A stretch of DNA of 64,000 bases. Origin: Phytopseudomonas daroniae (GTDB taxonomy: Bacteria > Pseudomonadota > Gammaproteobacteria > Pseudomonadales > Pseudomonadaceae). Under the pieces are notes generated by a model, which did no database searches, was not told the DNA's origin, and was given only the letters and a program-made list of their open reading frames with translations. The stretch covers positions 124,001 to 188,000 of the forward strand of contig NZ_QJUI01000002.1 in NCBI RefSeq assembly GCF_004327285.1, written 5' to 3'. The position numbers and the translations under genes are program-made. How positions within the stretch are numbered: the first letter of the stretch is position 1; the number at the start of each line of letters is the position of its first letter. Shown here one piece after another: positions 44,984 through 54,674 of the stretch.

Positions 44984-45796
44984 TTAGTTCAGGCGGAAGT
45001 CCAGCGGTACGGTGACCCAGCCTTCCTGGGCGACATCGCCACGCTTGGCGGGCACGAAGCTCCAACGCTGTACGGCTTTAACCGCGGCCTGGTCGAGTAC
45101 GTCACGACCGCTGCTGGTCTGGATCTGGATGTCGCCGGGTTTGCCATTGGCCAGCACGCGGATGCGCAGCAGTACGGTGCCTTCCCAACCGCGGCGCTGG
45201 GCCAGCGAGGGATACTCCGGCGCCGGGTTGCGCAGGTAAGCGGCATTGGCGGACGGCGGCGTCTCGGTCACCGGTTTTGGTGCGGGCGGTGCAGGCGGTG
45301 CCGGTGGCGCTTCGACCTTGGGTGGTGCAGGCGCGGGCTCGACCGGTTTCGGCACGGGCTTGGGCTCCTGCTTGGGTTTAGGCGGCTGTGGCTTGGGTGG
45401 TTCCGGCTTGGGCGGCGGCTTGACTGCCAACTCGTCGACCACCGGTGGTGGCGGCTCGACGACAGGCTCGGGCGGTGGCGGTTCGATCACGGGCTCCGGT
45501 GGCGGAGTCGGGGCCGCGAACTCGATGGTCATCGGCGGGATTTCCACTGGCACTTCCGGTAGCACCGGCTCGGGTCGCTGGCTCAGCCAGACCAGTACCG
45601 CGGCATGCAGAACCAGCGCAAAGGTGCCAAGCAGAATCGCTTCACGACGCCCCAGGACGGGACGCGAGGCATGGGGGGTGTGACGCAGCGTACCCAGCGC
45701 CTGACGCAGAGGTACACCGAGGTCAAAGACCTCTCCGGGCACACGAGCCTGCTGCCAGGCCGCGGTGGAACGCACGGAGGATTGAAGATTACCCAT
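44984..45796 (-). CDS. tonB: TonB energy-transduction protein
   Basis: A 270-residue protein with an N-terminal cytoplasmic stretch of about 40 residues, one membrane helix (ILLGTFALVLHAAVLVWL), a long Pro/Glu/Lys-rich periplasmic spacer (PPPEPVIEPPPPEPVVEPPP, PKPEPPKPQPPKPKQEPKP) and the C-terminal TonB fold (NPAPEYPSLAQRRGWEGTVLLRIRVLANG in parts, AVKAVQRWSFVPAKRGD). It couples ExbB/ExbD to receptors via their TonB boxes. I start at the ATG at 45796; an alternative TTG two codons upstream is closer to AGGAG. Confidence 0.93.
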   Translation of the reverse strand: MGNLQSSVRSTAAWQQARVPGEVFDLGVPLRQALGTLRHTPHASRPVLGRREAILLGTFALVLHAAVLVWLSQRPEPVLPEVPVEIPPMTIEFAAPTPPPEPVIEPPPPEPVVEPPPPVVDELAVKPPPKPEPPKPQPPKPKQEPKPVPKPVEPAPAPPKVEAPPAPPAPPAPKPVTETPPSANAAYLRNPAPEYPSLAQRRGWEGTVLLRIRVLANGKPGDIQIQTSSGRDVLDQAAVKAVQRWSFVPAKRGDVAQEGWVTVPLDFRLN

Positions 45797-46060
45797 TACC
45801 AACAGACTCCTGGAAGTACCGGCTTAGAGCCGGTCTAAGCAAAAACGGAATTCCAGTTGTCTGGTGCGGCCAAGAATGAGGGTTACCGATTATTTCGTAA
45901 AATCACTTTTTTTCAGATGGTTATTCGATTGGAGAATATCGATTCTGGAGAACGGCTCCTGGTGTCAATGAGATGGAAATGTGATGGCGACAGGTGGCCC
46001 AGTCAGCGCCATGCGATCAGGGCGCGTCAGCCAACAGGAATTGAGGAGAGCAGAAACAAG
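45797..46060. other. tonB upstream region
   Basis: This region between tonB and the tRNA cluster has no credible gene. Near the tonB start it holds nested inverted repeats (ACCGGCT/AGCCGGT at 45818-45834; GCTTAGA/TCTAAGC at 45822-45840) that could fold in the 5' leader. An AT-rich stretch at about 45890-45955 may contain the promoter; I could not identify a convincing Fur box there. Confidence 0.4.
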
Positions 46061-46083
46061 AAAAGCGGCCAATGGCCGCTTTT
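46061..46083. terminator. Bidirectional terminator
   Basis: AAAAGCGGCC (46061-46070) pairs with GGCCGCTTTT (46074-46083) around AAT. It is U-tailed in both directions and would end the minus-strand tRNA transcript. A second stem, AACCTGCC/GGCAGGTT at 46089-46107, lies between it and the first tRNA. Confidence 0.85.
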
Positions 46084-46111
46084 CAGGGAACCTGCCCAAG
46101 GCAGGTTGATA

Positions 46112-46188
46112 TGGCGCAGCGGACGGGACTCGAACCCGCGACCCCCGGCGTGACAGGCCGGTATTCTAACCGACTGAACTACCGCTGC
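46112..46188 (-). tRNA. tRNA-Asp (GTC), distal copy
   Basis: 77 nt including an encoded CCA end. The RNA begins GCAGCGGTAGTTCAGTCGGT, has anticodon GTC in CCTGTCACGCC and a T-arm GGGTTCGAGTCCC. It is identical to the copy at 46282-46358. Confidence 0.97.
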
Positions 46189-46281
46189 GTGTCGGTGGAC
46201 TTGCGTCCGTACAACTCTTGCATCGCAGATGCGAAACTTGCTTTCGCATCACATGCCAGACAATGTCTTGCATGGAAAATA

Positions 46282-46358
46282 TGGCGCAGCGGACGGGACT
46301 CGAACCCGCGACCCCCGGCGTGACAGGCCGGTATTCTAACCGACTGAACTACCGCTGC
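46282..46358 (-). tRNA. tRNA-Asp (GTC), proximal copy
   Basis: 77 nt with encoded CCA, identical in sequence to the distal copy. The 18-nt stretch GTCGGTGGACTTGCGTCC flanks the 5' side of both copies on the plus strand, so a unit of tRNA plus leader was tandemly duplicated. Confidence 0.97.
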
Positions 46359-46394
46359 GCGTCGGTGGACTTGCGTCCAATCTCTCAAGTGAAG

Positions 46395-46470
46395 TGGTGG
46401 GTGATGACGGGATCGAACCGCCGACCCTCTGCTTGTAAGGCAGATGCTCTCCCGGCTGAGCTAATCACCC
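46395..46470 (-). tRNA. tRNA-Val (TAC)
   Basis: 76 nt with encoded CCA. The RNA begins GGGTGATTAGCTCAGCCGGG, has anticodon TAC in CTTACAA and T-arm CGGTTCGATCCCG. It is the first gene of the Val-Asp-Asp tRNA operon. Confidence 0.97.
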
Positions 46471-46490
46471 TTCGTCTTGCGAGGCCGCGA

Positions 46491-46519
46491 AATTTACGCG
46501 GGGGCCAAACCTAAGTCAA
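46491..46519 (-). promoter_or_regulatory. Predicted promoter of the tRNA operon
   Basis: On the minus strand TTGACT (46519-46514), a 17-base spacer and TAAATT (46496-46491), 21 bases upstream of the tRNA-Val 5' end. It is enclosed in a GC-rich inverted repeat (GCGGGGCC/GGCCCCCGC), which may also terminate metZ. A GC-rich discriminator as expected for stringent tRNA promoters follows the -10. Confidence 0.65.
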
Positions 46520-46553
46520 GGCCCCGCTTCGATTTTTTCTAAAATAATGGTTT

Positions 46554-47765
46554 TTACAGCGCCGCCAGACCACGAGCCAGATCGGCCTTGAGATCGGCCA
46601 CGTCTTCCAGGCCGACCGCAACCCGGATCAGGCTGTCACGAATACCGGCATTGGCACGCTCTTGCGGCGACAGGCGACCGTGGGACGTCGTCGCCGGATG
46701 GGCGATGGTGGTCTTGGTGTCGCCCAGGTTGGTGGTGATGGAAATCACTCGTGTGGCATCGATGAAACGCCAGGCGCCCTCCTTGCCTCCCTTGACTTCG
46801 AAACTCACGACTGCACCAAAGGCGCTCTGCTGACGCGCAGCCAGTTCATGCTGAGGATGGCTGGCGAGACCAGCGTAATACACGTGCTCGATCCCCTCCT
46901 GTTGCTCCAGCCACTGAGCCAGTGCCAGGGCGCTGGCACAATGGGCCTGCATGCGGATACGCAACGTCTCCAGGCCTTTGAGAAAGATCCAGGCGTTGAA
47001 CGGGCTCAGGGTCGGCCCTGCGGTACGCAGAAAGCCCACCACATCCGTCATCAGTTTGGCACTACCGGCCACCACACCGCCCATGGCGCGGCCCTGACCG
47101 TCGATGAACTTGGTAGCCGAGTGCATGACGATATCCGCACCGAGCTTCAGCGGCTGTTGCAGCGCAGGCGTGCAGAAGCAGTTGTCCACTGCCAGCAGCG
47201 CACCACGCTCGTGGGCGATTGCGGCCAGCGCAGCGATATCCACCAGCTCGGCCAGCGGGTTGGAAGGCGACTCGACGAACAGCAGCTTGGTGTTGGGCTT
47301 GAATGCACCCGCCCAGGCTTGCAGATCAGCCAGCGGCACGTAGTCGACCTGCACACCGAAACGCTTCAAATACTTTTCGAACAGGCTGATGGTCGAGCCG
47401 AATACGCTGCGCGACACCAGTACATGGTCACCGGCGCTGCACAGGCTCATGACGATGGACAGGATCGCCGACATACCCGAAGCGGTCGCGACCGCCTGCT
47501 CGGCGCCTTCCATCGCTGCGATACGCTCCTCGAAGGCACGTACCGTGGGGTTGGTGTAGCGCGAATAGACGTTGCCCGGCACTTCACCGGCGAAGCGTGC
47601 AGCTGCGTCGGCGGCGGTGCGGAACACGTAGCTGGAGGTGGTGAACAGCGCCTCGCTGTGCTCGCCCTCCGGCGTGCGGTGTTGCCCGGCACGCACCGCC
47701 AGGGTGTCGAAGCCGACACCGTCCAGATCGCTGTTGAGCCGACCGGCATCCCATTCCTGCGTCAT
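46554..47765 (-). CDS. metZ: O-succinylhomoserine sulfhydrylase
   Basis: A 403-residue PLP enzyme that makes homocysteine directly from O-succinylhomoserine and sulfide, in methionine synthesis. It has the Cys/Met metabolism fold: YSRYTNPTVRAFEERIAAMEGAEQAVATASGM (in parts), FVESPSNPLAELVDI, and the PLP lysine in HSATKFIDGQGRAMGG. The ATG at 47765 gives the same length as PAO1 MetZ, with GAGGA upstream. It lies just downstream of purF in the same direction, as in PAO1, but an inverted-repeat element is inserted between them. Confidence 0.95.
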   Translation of the reverse strand: MTQEWDAGRLNSDLDGVGFDTLAVRAGQHRTPEGEHSEALFTTSSYVFRTAADAAARFAGEVPGNVYSRYTNPTVRAFEERIAAMEGAEQAVATASGMSAILSIVMSLCSAGDHVLVSRSVFGSTISLFEKYLKRFGVQVDYVPLADLQAWAGAFKPNTKLLFVESPSNPLAELVDIAALAAIAHERGALLAVDNCFCTPALQQPLKLGADIVMHSATKFIDGQGRAMGGVVAGSAKLMTDVVGFLRTAGPTLSPFNAWIFLKGLETLRIRMQAHCASALALAQWLEQQEGIEHVYYAGLASHPQHELAARQQSAFGAVVSFEVKGGKEGAWRFIDATRVISITTNLGDTKTTIAHPATTSHGRLSPQERANAGIRDSLIRVAVGLEDVADLKADLARGLAAL

Positions 47766-47840
47766 ATCGCGTCCTCGTCCAGAAACCAGTCCGGGCCACA
47801 TGGGCCCGGTCGTCAATCAATTGCTAAGCGCTTCAAGTCA

Positions 47841-47923
47841 TGTAGGGTGGATCGGGGATACTCTTTTCATCCACCATTGCGATTGCAAAGCGGTGGATGG
47901 GTGAAGCGTCATCCACCCTACGT
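47841..47923. repeat. Small inverted-repeat (MITE-like) element, copy 2
   Basis: An 83-bp element with terminal repeats TGTAGGGTGGAT and ATCCACCCTACGTA and an inner TCCACC...CGGTGGA dyad (47870-47897). It shares the ends and the core TCCACCATTGCGAT with the element at 21014-21133. It lies ten bases beyond the purF stop and could form a long hairpin between purF and metZ. Confidence 0.8.
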
Positions 47924-47932
47924 ACCTGTCGA

Positions 47933-49435
47933 TCAGTTGTTATACAGGCCGATGATCTCGCTGACCTGACCCTCGGTCTTGGAGCCATCGTTACGCGCCA
48001 GGTCGATGCGATTGAGGTAAGCCTCGTCGACGTCGCCGGTCACGTACTGGCCATCGAACACCGCGCAATCGAAGTGTTCGATCTTGATCTTGCCACCACC
48101 GACAGCCTCTTTCAGGTCATCGAGATCCTGATAGATCAGCCAATCGGCACCGATCAGCTCGGCTACCTGCTCGGTCGTACGGCCATGGGCGATCAGCTCG
48201 TGTGGGCTCGGCATATCGATGCCATACACGTTCGGATAACGCACGGCAGGTGCCGCCGAACAGAAATACACGTTCTTCGCGCCAGCTTCACGGGCCATCT
48301 GGATGATCTGCTTGCAGGTGGTGCCGCGTACGATGGAGTCGTCCACCAGCATCACGTTCTTGCCGCGGAACTCCAGCTCGATGGCATTGAGCTTCTGGCG
48401 TACCGACTTCTTGCGGGCCGCCTGCCCCGGCATGATGAAGGTACGACCGATGTAGCGGTTCTTGACGAAACCTTCGCGAAACTTCACGCCGAGGTGGTTA
48501 GCCAATTCCAGCGCCGAAGTACGGCTGGTATCGGGAATCGGGATGACCACGTCGATATCGTGTTCCGGGCGCTCACGACGAATCTTGTCGGCCAGCTTCT
48601 CGCCCATGCGCAGGCGCGCCTTGTATACCGATACACCGTCCATGATCGAGTCCGGACGAGCCAGGTAAACGTGTTCGAAGATGCACGGCGCATGGTGCGG
48701 ATTAGGCGCGCACTGACGGGTATGCAGTTGACCTTCTTCGGTGATGTACACCGCCTCGCCGGGAGCCAGGTCGCGGATCAGGGTGAAGCCGAGGACGTCC
48801 AGCGCCACGCTTTCGGAAGCGATCATGTATTCGACGCCTTCGTCGGTATGACGCTGGCCGAAGACGATCGGGCGAATGCCGTTCGGGTCGCGGAAGCCGA
48901 CGATGCCGTAACCGGTGATCATCGCCACCACCGCGTAACCGCCACGGCAACGCTTGTGCACGTCCTTGACCGCAGCGAACACATCTTCCTCGCTGGGGTT
49001 GAGCTTGCCGCGCACAGCCAGTTCGTGGGCGAATACGTTGAGCAGCACCTCAGAATCGGAGCTGGTGTTGACGTGGCGCAGATCCGATTCGTAGATCTCC
49101 TTGGCCAGTTGCTCGACGTTGGTCAGGTTGCCGTTGTGCGCCAGGGTAATGCCGTAGGGCGAGTTGACATAGAACGGCTGCGCCTCGGCAGAGCTGGAGC
49201 TACCGGCAGTCGGGTAGCGCACGTGGCCGATGCCCATGTGGCCGATCAGGCGCTGCATGTGCCGCTGCTGGAACACATCGCGCACCAGGCCATTGTCCTT
49301 GCGCAGGAACAGCCGTCCCTCATGGCTGGTAACGATACCGGCAGCATCCTGGCCGCGGTGCTGGAGGACGGTGAGCCCGTCATACAGCGCCTGATTGACG
49401 TTCGATTTACCGACGATACCGACAATGCCACACAT
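47933..49435 (-). CDS. purF: Amidophosphoribosyltransferase
   Basis: A 500-residue enzyme for the first committed step of purine synthesis (PRPP + glutamine to phosphoribosylamine). The start at 49435 gives MCGIVGIVG, exposing the N-terminal catalytic Cys after Met removal. The glutaminase domain has [16 protein letters not shown]; the transferase domain has the PRPP motif [18 protein letters not shown]. It follows cvpA on the same strand, as in most Pseudomonas. Confidence 0.97.
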   Translation of the reverse strand: MCGIVGIVGKSNVNQALYDGLTVLQHRGQDAAGIVTSHEGRLFLRKDNGLVRDVFQQRHMQRLIGHMGIGHVRYPTAGSSSSAEAQPFYVNSPYGITLAHNGNLTNVEQLAKEIYESDLRHVNTSSDSEVLLNVFAHELAVRGKLNPSEEDVFAAVKDVHKRCRGGYAVVAMITGYGIVGFRDPNGIRPIVFGQRHTDEGVEYMIASESVALDVLGFTLIRDLAPGEAVYITEEGQLHTRQCAPNPHHAPCIFEHVYLARPDSIMDGVSVYKARLRMGEKLADKIRRERPEHDIDVVIPIPDTSRTSALELANHLGVKFREGFVKNRYIGRTFIMPGQAARKKSVRQKLNAIELEFRGKNVMLVDDSIVRGTTCKQIIQMAREAGAKNVYFCSAAPAVRYPNVYGIDMPSPHELIAHGRTTEQVAELIGADWLIYQDLDDLKEAVGGGKIKIEHFDCAVFDGQYVTGDVDEAYLNRIDLARNDGSKTEGQVSEIIGLYNN

Positions 49436-49463
49436 GTGACGCAACCCCTACTCAGTGGAACGA

Positions 49464-50030
49464 CTAATTACCAGTGCCAGCGGGAATGGTTCCCGGCAGC
49501 ACGTCTTTGAACGGCAGTTCGACCGGCTCGCGGATACCGCTCGCCAACCACTCGCTGGACATCCCCAGGATGAGGTTCTTCGACCAGTCTGCAACCATCA
49601 GAAAATGCGGTAGCAACGTCGACTGCTGCCACCAGACATCCTGCTCGACAGGCGCCAGGCTCAATAGCCCGACTGCGACCACCACCAGCAAGGCACCGCG
49701 AGCAGCACCGAATACCATACCGAGAAAACGATCCGTGCCCGAAAGCCCGGTCACCCGAACCAGTTCACCGATCAGATAATTGATCAAGGCCCCGACCAGC
49801 AGGGTCAATACGAACAACAAGACACAGGCGGCGATGACGCGGGCGGAAGGAGTTTCGATGTAGGCACCGAGATGCTGCGAGAGCGCACCGCCAAACATCC
49901 AGGCTACGACGCCAGCGATAATCCAGGTGACAAGCGACAGGGCTTCCTTGACGAAGCCACGGCTCAAGCTGATCAGACTGGATACGGCGATGACGGCGAT
50001 GATCGCCCAATCGACCCAAGTGAATGCCAC
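49464..50030 (-). CDS. cvpA: CvpA family membrane protein
   Basis: A 188-residue inner-membrane protein with four predicted helices: WVDWAIIAVIAVSSLISL, LVTWIIAGVVAWMFGG, VIAACVLLFVLTLLVGALIN, and a fourth near 105-125 (ARGALLVVVAVGLLSLAPV). E. coli CvpA is needed for colicin V production, and its usual place is just before purF. It probably has a general envelope role. Confidence 0.93.
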   Translation of the reverse strand: MAFTWVDWAIIAVIAVSSLISLSRGFVKEALSLVTWIIAGVVAWMFGGALSQHLGAYIETPSARVIAACVLLFVLTLLVGALINYLIGELVRVTGLSGTDRFLGMVFGAARGALLVVVAVGLLSLAPVEQDVWWQQSTLLPHFLMVADWSKNLILGMSSEWLASGIREPVELPFKDVLPGTIPAGTGN

Positions 50031-50103
50031 GATGCAGGCTACCGATGGAAGAGGCGCTGTATTTTAGCAGAGCCCTGCCCATCGGTTAAGCGCAGATACC
50101 GAG

Positions 50104-50739
50104 TCAGTTGCTTTCTGGCTGGAAGCGCACCACGAAGCCATTGAGCTTGTGCTGACGGTTGAGCTGATCACGCAAACGGTCGGCCTCGACCCGCTCGATC
50201 AACGGCCCGACGAATACCCGGTTCATGCCATCGACGCTACGGATGTAGGCGTTGTAGCCCTGAGCACGCAAGGTTTTCTGCAGGGTTTCCGCCCCCGGGC
50301 GACTGGACAGACTGGCCAACTGCACCGACCAACTGACCGGCAGGCTGTTGGCATCCAGACGCTCGGCCGGAGCCTTCTGCGGCGGTGGAGTCACTTCGGC
50401 GGGCTTGCTCGGCGTTGGTTGCGGAGCTGGAGTCGCCACAGGCGTTTCGTCGGCGGGCAACTCGACGATCGGCTGCTCGACGGGTGCCTGCGCATCTCCG
50501 GCAGCCGCGCTATCGCCGGGTATCGGCTCCTGCGGTAACTCCTGGGGATCCGGAACGATCACCGGTTGCATCTCGATTTCCGGCACCACCGGCTTGGCCG
50601 GTATGCTTGGCGCATCGACCACCACATGACGCAACTCGTCAGGACGGGACAGCAGCATCGGCAGGAAAATCACCGCCAGCGCTACCAGCACCAGAGCCCC
50701 GACAATACGTTGCTTCGTTCCGCTATCCAGCATTGCCAT
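50104..50739 (-). CDS. SPOR domain-containing membrane protein
   Basis: A 211-residue protein with a short cytoplasmic N-terminus, one helix (IVGALVLVALAVIFLPMLL), a Pro/Glu/Ala-rich linker (about 45-130) and a C-terminal SPOR domain (SWSVQLASLSSRPGAETLQKTLRAQGYNAYI in parts, RVFVGPLIERVEADRLRDQL). SPOR domains bind denuded peptidoglycan at the septum. It is equivalent to PA3110. The start overlaps the end of folC; AGGAGG lies nine bases before the ATG at 50739. Confidence 0.9.
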   Translation of the reverse strand: MAMLDSGTKQRIVGALVLVALAVIFLPMLLSRPDELRHVVVDAPSIPAKPVVPEIEMQPVIVPDPQELPQEPIPGDSAAAGDAQAPVEQPIVELPADETPVATPAPQPTPSKPAEVTPPPQKAPAERLDANSLPVSWSVQLASLSSRPGAETLQKTLRAQGYNAYIRSVDGMNRVFVGPLIERVEADRLRDQLNRQHKLNGFVVRFQPESN

Positions 50740-52026
50740 CCTGCACACCCTCCTGGGCGTGACGCTCCAGCCACATCAGGGCTTCGGCCACGCAGAAAAA
50801 AGATCCAAAGAGCAGAATTTCATCCCCTGCCGTGGCGCGCTCGCACTGTGCCTGCAGAGCACTCGCCACATCGCTATACATCTCGGCCTGCGCGGCGCAG
50901 GCGACCAGATGACCATGCAACTCGGCCGCGGGACGTGAGCGCTCGGTTGGCAATGAAGTCACCGCCCAATGCGCCACTTCGCCCAACAGCGGCGCCACCA
51001 CGGCAGGCAGATCCTTGTCGGCCAGCAGGCCAAACACCGCCAGACACCGGCCTGCGGACGGACGGGCCTGCAGACGCCCGGCAAGGAACTGAGTTGCGTG
51101 GGGATTGTGCCCTACATCGAGCAACAGAGTGAGGGACTTGCCCTGCCAGTTCAAGTGACGACGATCCAGACGCCCGGCGACCCGCGTCACCTGCAAAGCA
51201 CTGGCGATACGATCCGCATCCCACGGCAGGTCGAGCAAGGCATAGGCCTGCAGCGCCAGCGCGGCGTTCTCCATGGGCAGATCGAGCAATGGCAAGCCCG
51301 CGAGGCGCAACACTTCACCGCGGGCAGTCAGCCCATACCAGTTCCAGCCATCTTCAGCGATGCTCAGATCGAAATCCCGGCAACGCAGGAAGAACGGCGC
51401 ATCGAGCTCGGCGACACGCTCCAGCAGCGGCAGCGGTGGATCGAAGTCGCCGCATAACGCGGGTTTGCCAGCACGCAGAATGCCAGCCTTCTCGAACGCA
51501 ACGGACTCGCGGGTATCGCCCAGCCAGTCGGCGTGATCCACGCCAATACTGGTGATCAGTGCCAGGTCGGCGTCGATCAGGTTTACCGCATCCAGGCGCC
51601 CGCCCAGGCCGACTTCCAGCACCGCGACATCCAGAGCGGCGCGCTCGAACAGCCAGAAAGCGGCCAGAGTGCCCATTTCGAAATAGGTCAGCGAGGTTTC
51701 GCCACGCGCCGCTTCGACCGCCGTGAAGGCCTCACAAAGACCTTCATCGCTGGCCTCCAGGCCGTCGATCTGTACTCGCTCGTTGTAGCGCAGCAGGTGC
51801 GGCGAGCTGTACACGCCGACTTTGAGGCCCTGAGCGCGCAGCAACGAGGCGAGAAAGGCGCAGGTCGAGCCCTTGCCGTTGGTGCCGGTCACCGTGATCA
51901 CTCGCGGCGCCGGCCGGGAAAGCCCAAGGCGCTCGGCGACCTCCCGGGAGCGCTCCAGGCCCATGTCGATGGCGCTCGGATGCAAACGCTCCAGGTACGC
52001 CAGCCACTCGGCCAGGGAGCGCTGGG

Positions 52027-52030
<4 letters not shown>
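50723..52030 (-). CDS. folC: Folylpolyglutamate synthase / dihydrofolate synthase
   Basis: A 435-residue Mur-ligase-type enzyme adding glutamate to dihydropteroate and folates. It has the ATP loop [45 protein letters not shown] and [12 protein letters not shown]. It lies between accD (4-bp overlap) and the SPOR protein gene, the usual Pseudomonas order. Confidence 0.96.
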
Positions 52031-52911
<881 letters not shown>

Positions 52912-53083
52912 GCTCTCAATTCTCCAACGCTGTAGGCTTCAACATGCTTGCTGCACATGACAAGCGAATTCACAAAGCGGTCGCCACAGGGGCCGGCGTT
53001 ACGCCCACCACCTTGCCCGACCACGAAAAAAGCGCGCACTCGTCGCGGCGATAGGAGTATGGACGGCCCGCTGAGCAGCGCCG

Positions 53084-53716
53084 TCACATCAAGTCTCCTA
53101 CCGCTCGAACAGCACGCACGAAGTCTTTTACCCTGGCGGCATCCTTGATGCCCTTGCCCGCCTCGACGCCTCCGCTGACATCCACTGCATAAGGACGTAC
53201 CTGAGCGATTGCCGCCGTGACGTTTTCCGGGGTCAGGCCGCCCGCCAGGATAACCGGCTTGCTCAGTTGCACCGGCACCAGCGACCAGTCGAAGGCCTGC
53301 CCCGTACCACCGGGCACCCCTTCCACGAAGGTATCGAGCAGTACCGCGCGCGCGCCTGGATAAGCATCCACCAGGGCCGTCACATCATCCTGCGCACGAA
53401 CCCGCAGGGCCTTGATGTAAGGCCGCCCCACCGCTTCGCAATCGGCTGCGCTTTCATCACCGTGAAACTGCAGCAGATCCAGCGGCACCGCGGCCAGTAC
53501 CTCGTCCATCTCGGCTCGCGGCATGTCGACGAACAGGCCGACCGTGGTCACGAACGGCGGCAACGCTGTAACGATGGCCCGCGCCTGCTCGATCGACACC
53601 GCCCGCGGGCTGCGCTCATAGAACACCAGACCGATCGCGTCGGCACCGGCCGCCACTGCGGCGAGCGCATCCTCGAGGCGGGTAATCCCGCAGATCTTGC
53701 AGCGAACGACTGACAA
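53084..53716 (-). CDS. trpF: Phosphoribosylanthranilate isomerase
   Basis: A 210-residue TIM-barrel enzyme of tryptophan synthesis. It has the N-terminal [20 protein letters not shown] and catalytic Cys, [34 protein letters not shown] and [16 protein letters not shown]. Similarity begins at a TTG codon (53716-53714), preceded by GGAGG nine bases upstream; the only upstream ATG lies before the ribosome site. I therefore take TTG as the start. Confidence 0.94.
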   Translation of the reverse strand: MSVVRCKICGITRLEDALAAVAAGADAIGLVFYERSPRAVSIEQARAIVTALPPFVTTVGLFVDMPRAEMDEVLAAVPLDLLQFHGDESAADCEAVGRPYIKALRVRAQDDVTALVDAYPGARAVLLDTFVEGVPGGTGQAFDWSLVPVQLSKPVILAGGLTPENVTAAIAQVRPYAVDVSGGVEAGKGIKDAARVKDFVRAVRAVGDLM

Positions 53717-53804
53717 AAGACGAATACCTCCGCGAAAGGCCGGATGGTAACAAATGACCAACAAAGGCGGGCCATTAATTGCTGTGCCCGCCCTGCTCCG
53801 CCGC

Positions 53805-54671
53805 TTACTCCGGGATCGCCACGTCTCTCAGGCCGGATAGGAAATGCGGCCCCAGATAGCGTGTCGGCAACTCGAACTCGGCCGGATAATCCACCTGCAC
53901 CAGATACAGCCCGTATGGATGGGCCGTTACGCCGCCAGTGCGTCGTACACCGGTTTCCAGCACCTCGCCAGCCCACTCCACAGGCCGTTCACCAGCACCG
54001 ATGGTCATCAGCACACCGGCGATGTTACGCACCATATGGTGCAGGAAGGCGTTGGCGCGAATATCCAGCACGATGAAACGCCCGTGCTGCAGCAATTCCA
54101 GATGGTGCACCGTCTTGATCGGCGACTTGGCCTGGCACTGTCGAGCACGAAAGGCACTGAAATCATGGGTACCGATGAATACGCGCGCGGCTTCACGCAT
54201 GCGTTCGATATCCAGCGGGCGGTGGTTCCAGGTCACCTCTTCGGCCATGTGCGCCGGGCGGATCTGATCGTTGTAGATCACATAGCGATAGCGGCGCGCC
54301 ATGGCGCAGAAGCGTGCATCGAAGTGCCCCGGCATGGCCTTGGCCCAGGTCACGCTGATGTCACCGGGCAGATTCATGTTGGCGCCCATGACCCAGGCGT
54401 GCATGGAGCGCTCGACCGTGGTGTCGAAGTGCACCACCTGGCCACTGGCATGCACCAGGGCATCGGTACGCCCGGCACAGCTCAGCGTCACGGGCGCGCC
54501 ACCGGCGACCTTGGAAAGGGCTTTCTCGAGGGACGCCTGGATCGATGGGACACCATCGCGCTGACGCTGGAAACCACGGTAACGGGCGCCACGATACTCG
54601 ACACCCAGGGCTATCTTGTAAATGCCGACGGCAGCCATTTCGGCTGCCGTCGAGGTACGCACATCAGACAT
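53805..54671 (-). CDS. truA: tRNA pseudouridine(38-40) synthase
   Basis: A 288-residue enzyme modifying the anticodon arm of many tRNAs. The catalytic Asp70 lies in [18 protein letters not shown]; the usual motif is RTDAGVHA, so Gly is Leu here. It also has [37 protein letters not shown] and [16 protein letters not shown]. It lies between fimV and trpF, as in PAO1. Confidence 0.96.
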   Translation of the reverse strand: MSDVRTSTAAEMAAVGIYKIALGVEYRGARYRGFQRQRDGVPSIQASLEKALSKVAGGAPVTLSCAGRTDALVHASGQVVHFDTTVERSMHAWVMGANMNLPGDISVTWAKAMPGHFDARFCAMARRYRYVIYNDQIRPAHMAEEVTWNHRPLDIERMREAARVFIGTHDFSAFRARQCQAKSPIKTVHHLELLQHGRFIVLDIRANAFLHHMVRNIAGVLMTIGAGERPVEWAGEVLETGVRRTGGVTAHPYGLYLVQVDYPAEFELPTRYLGPHFLSGLRDVAIPE

Positions 54672-54674
54672 GTA

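Noticed and set aside
45890..45960. Fur box upstream of tonB
   Set aside because: The AT-rich stretch has no good match to the 19-bp GATAATGATAATCATTATC consensus.
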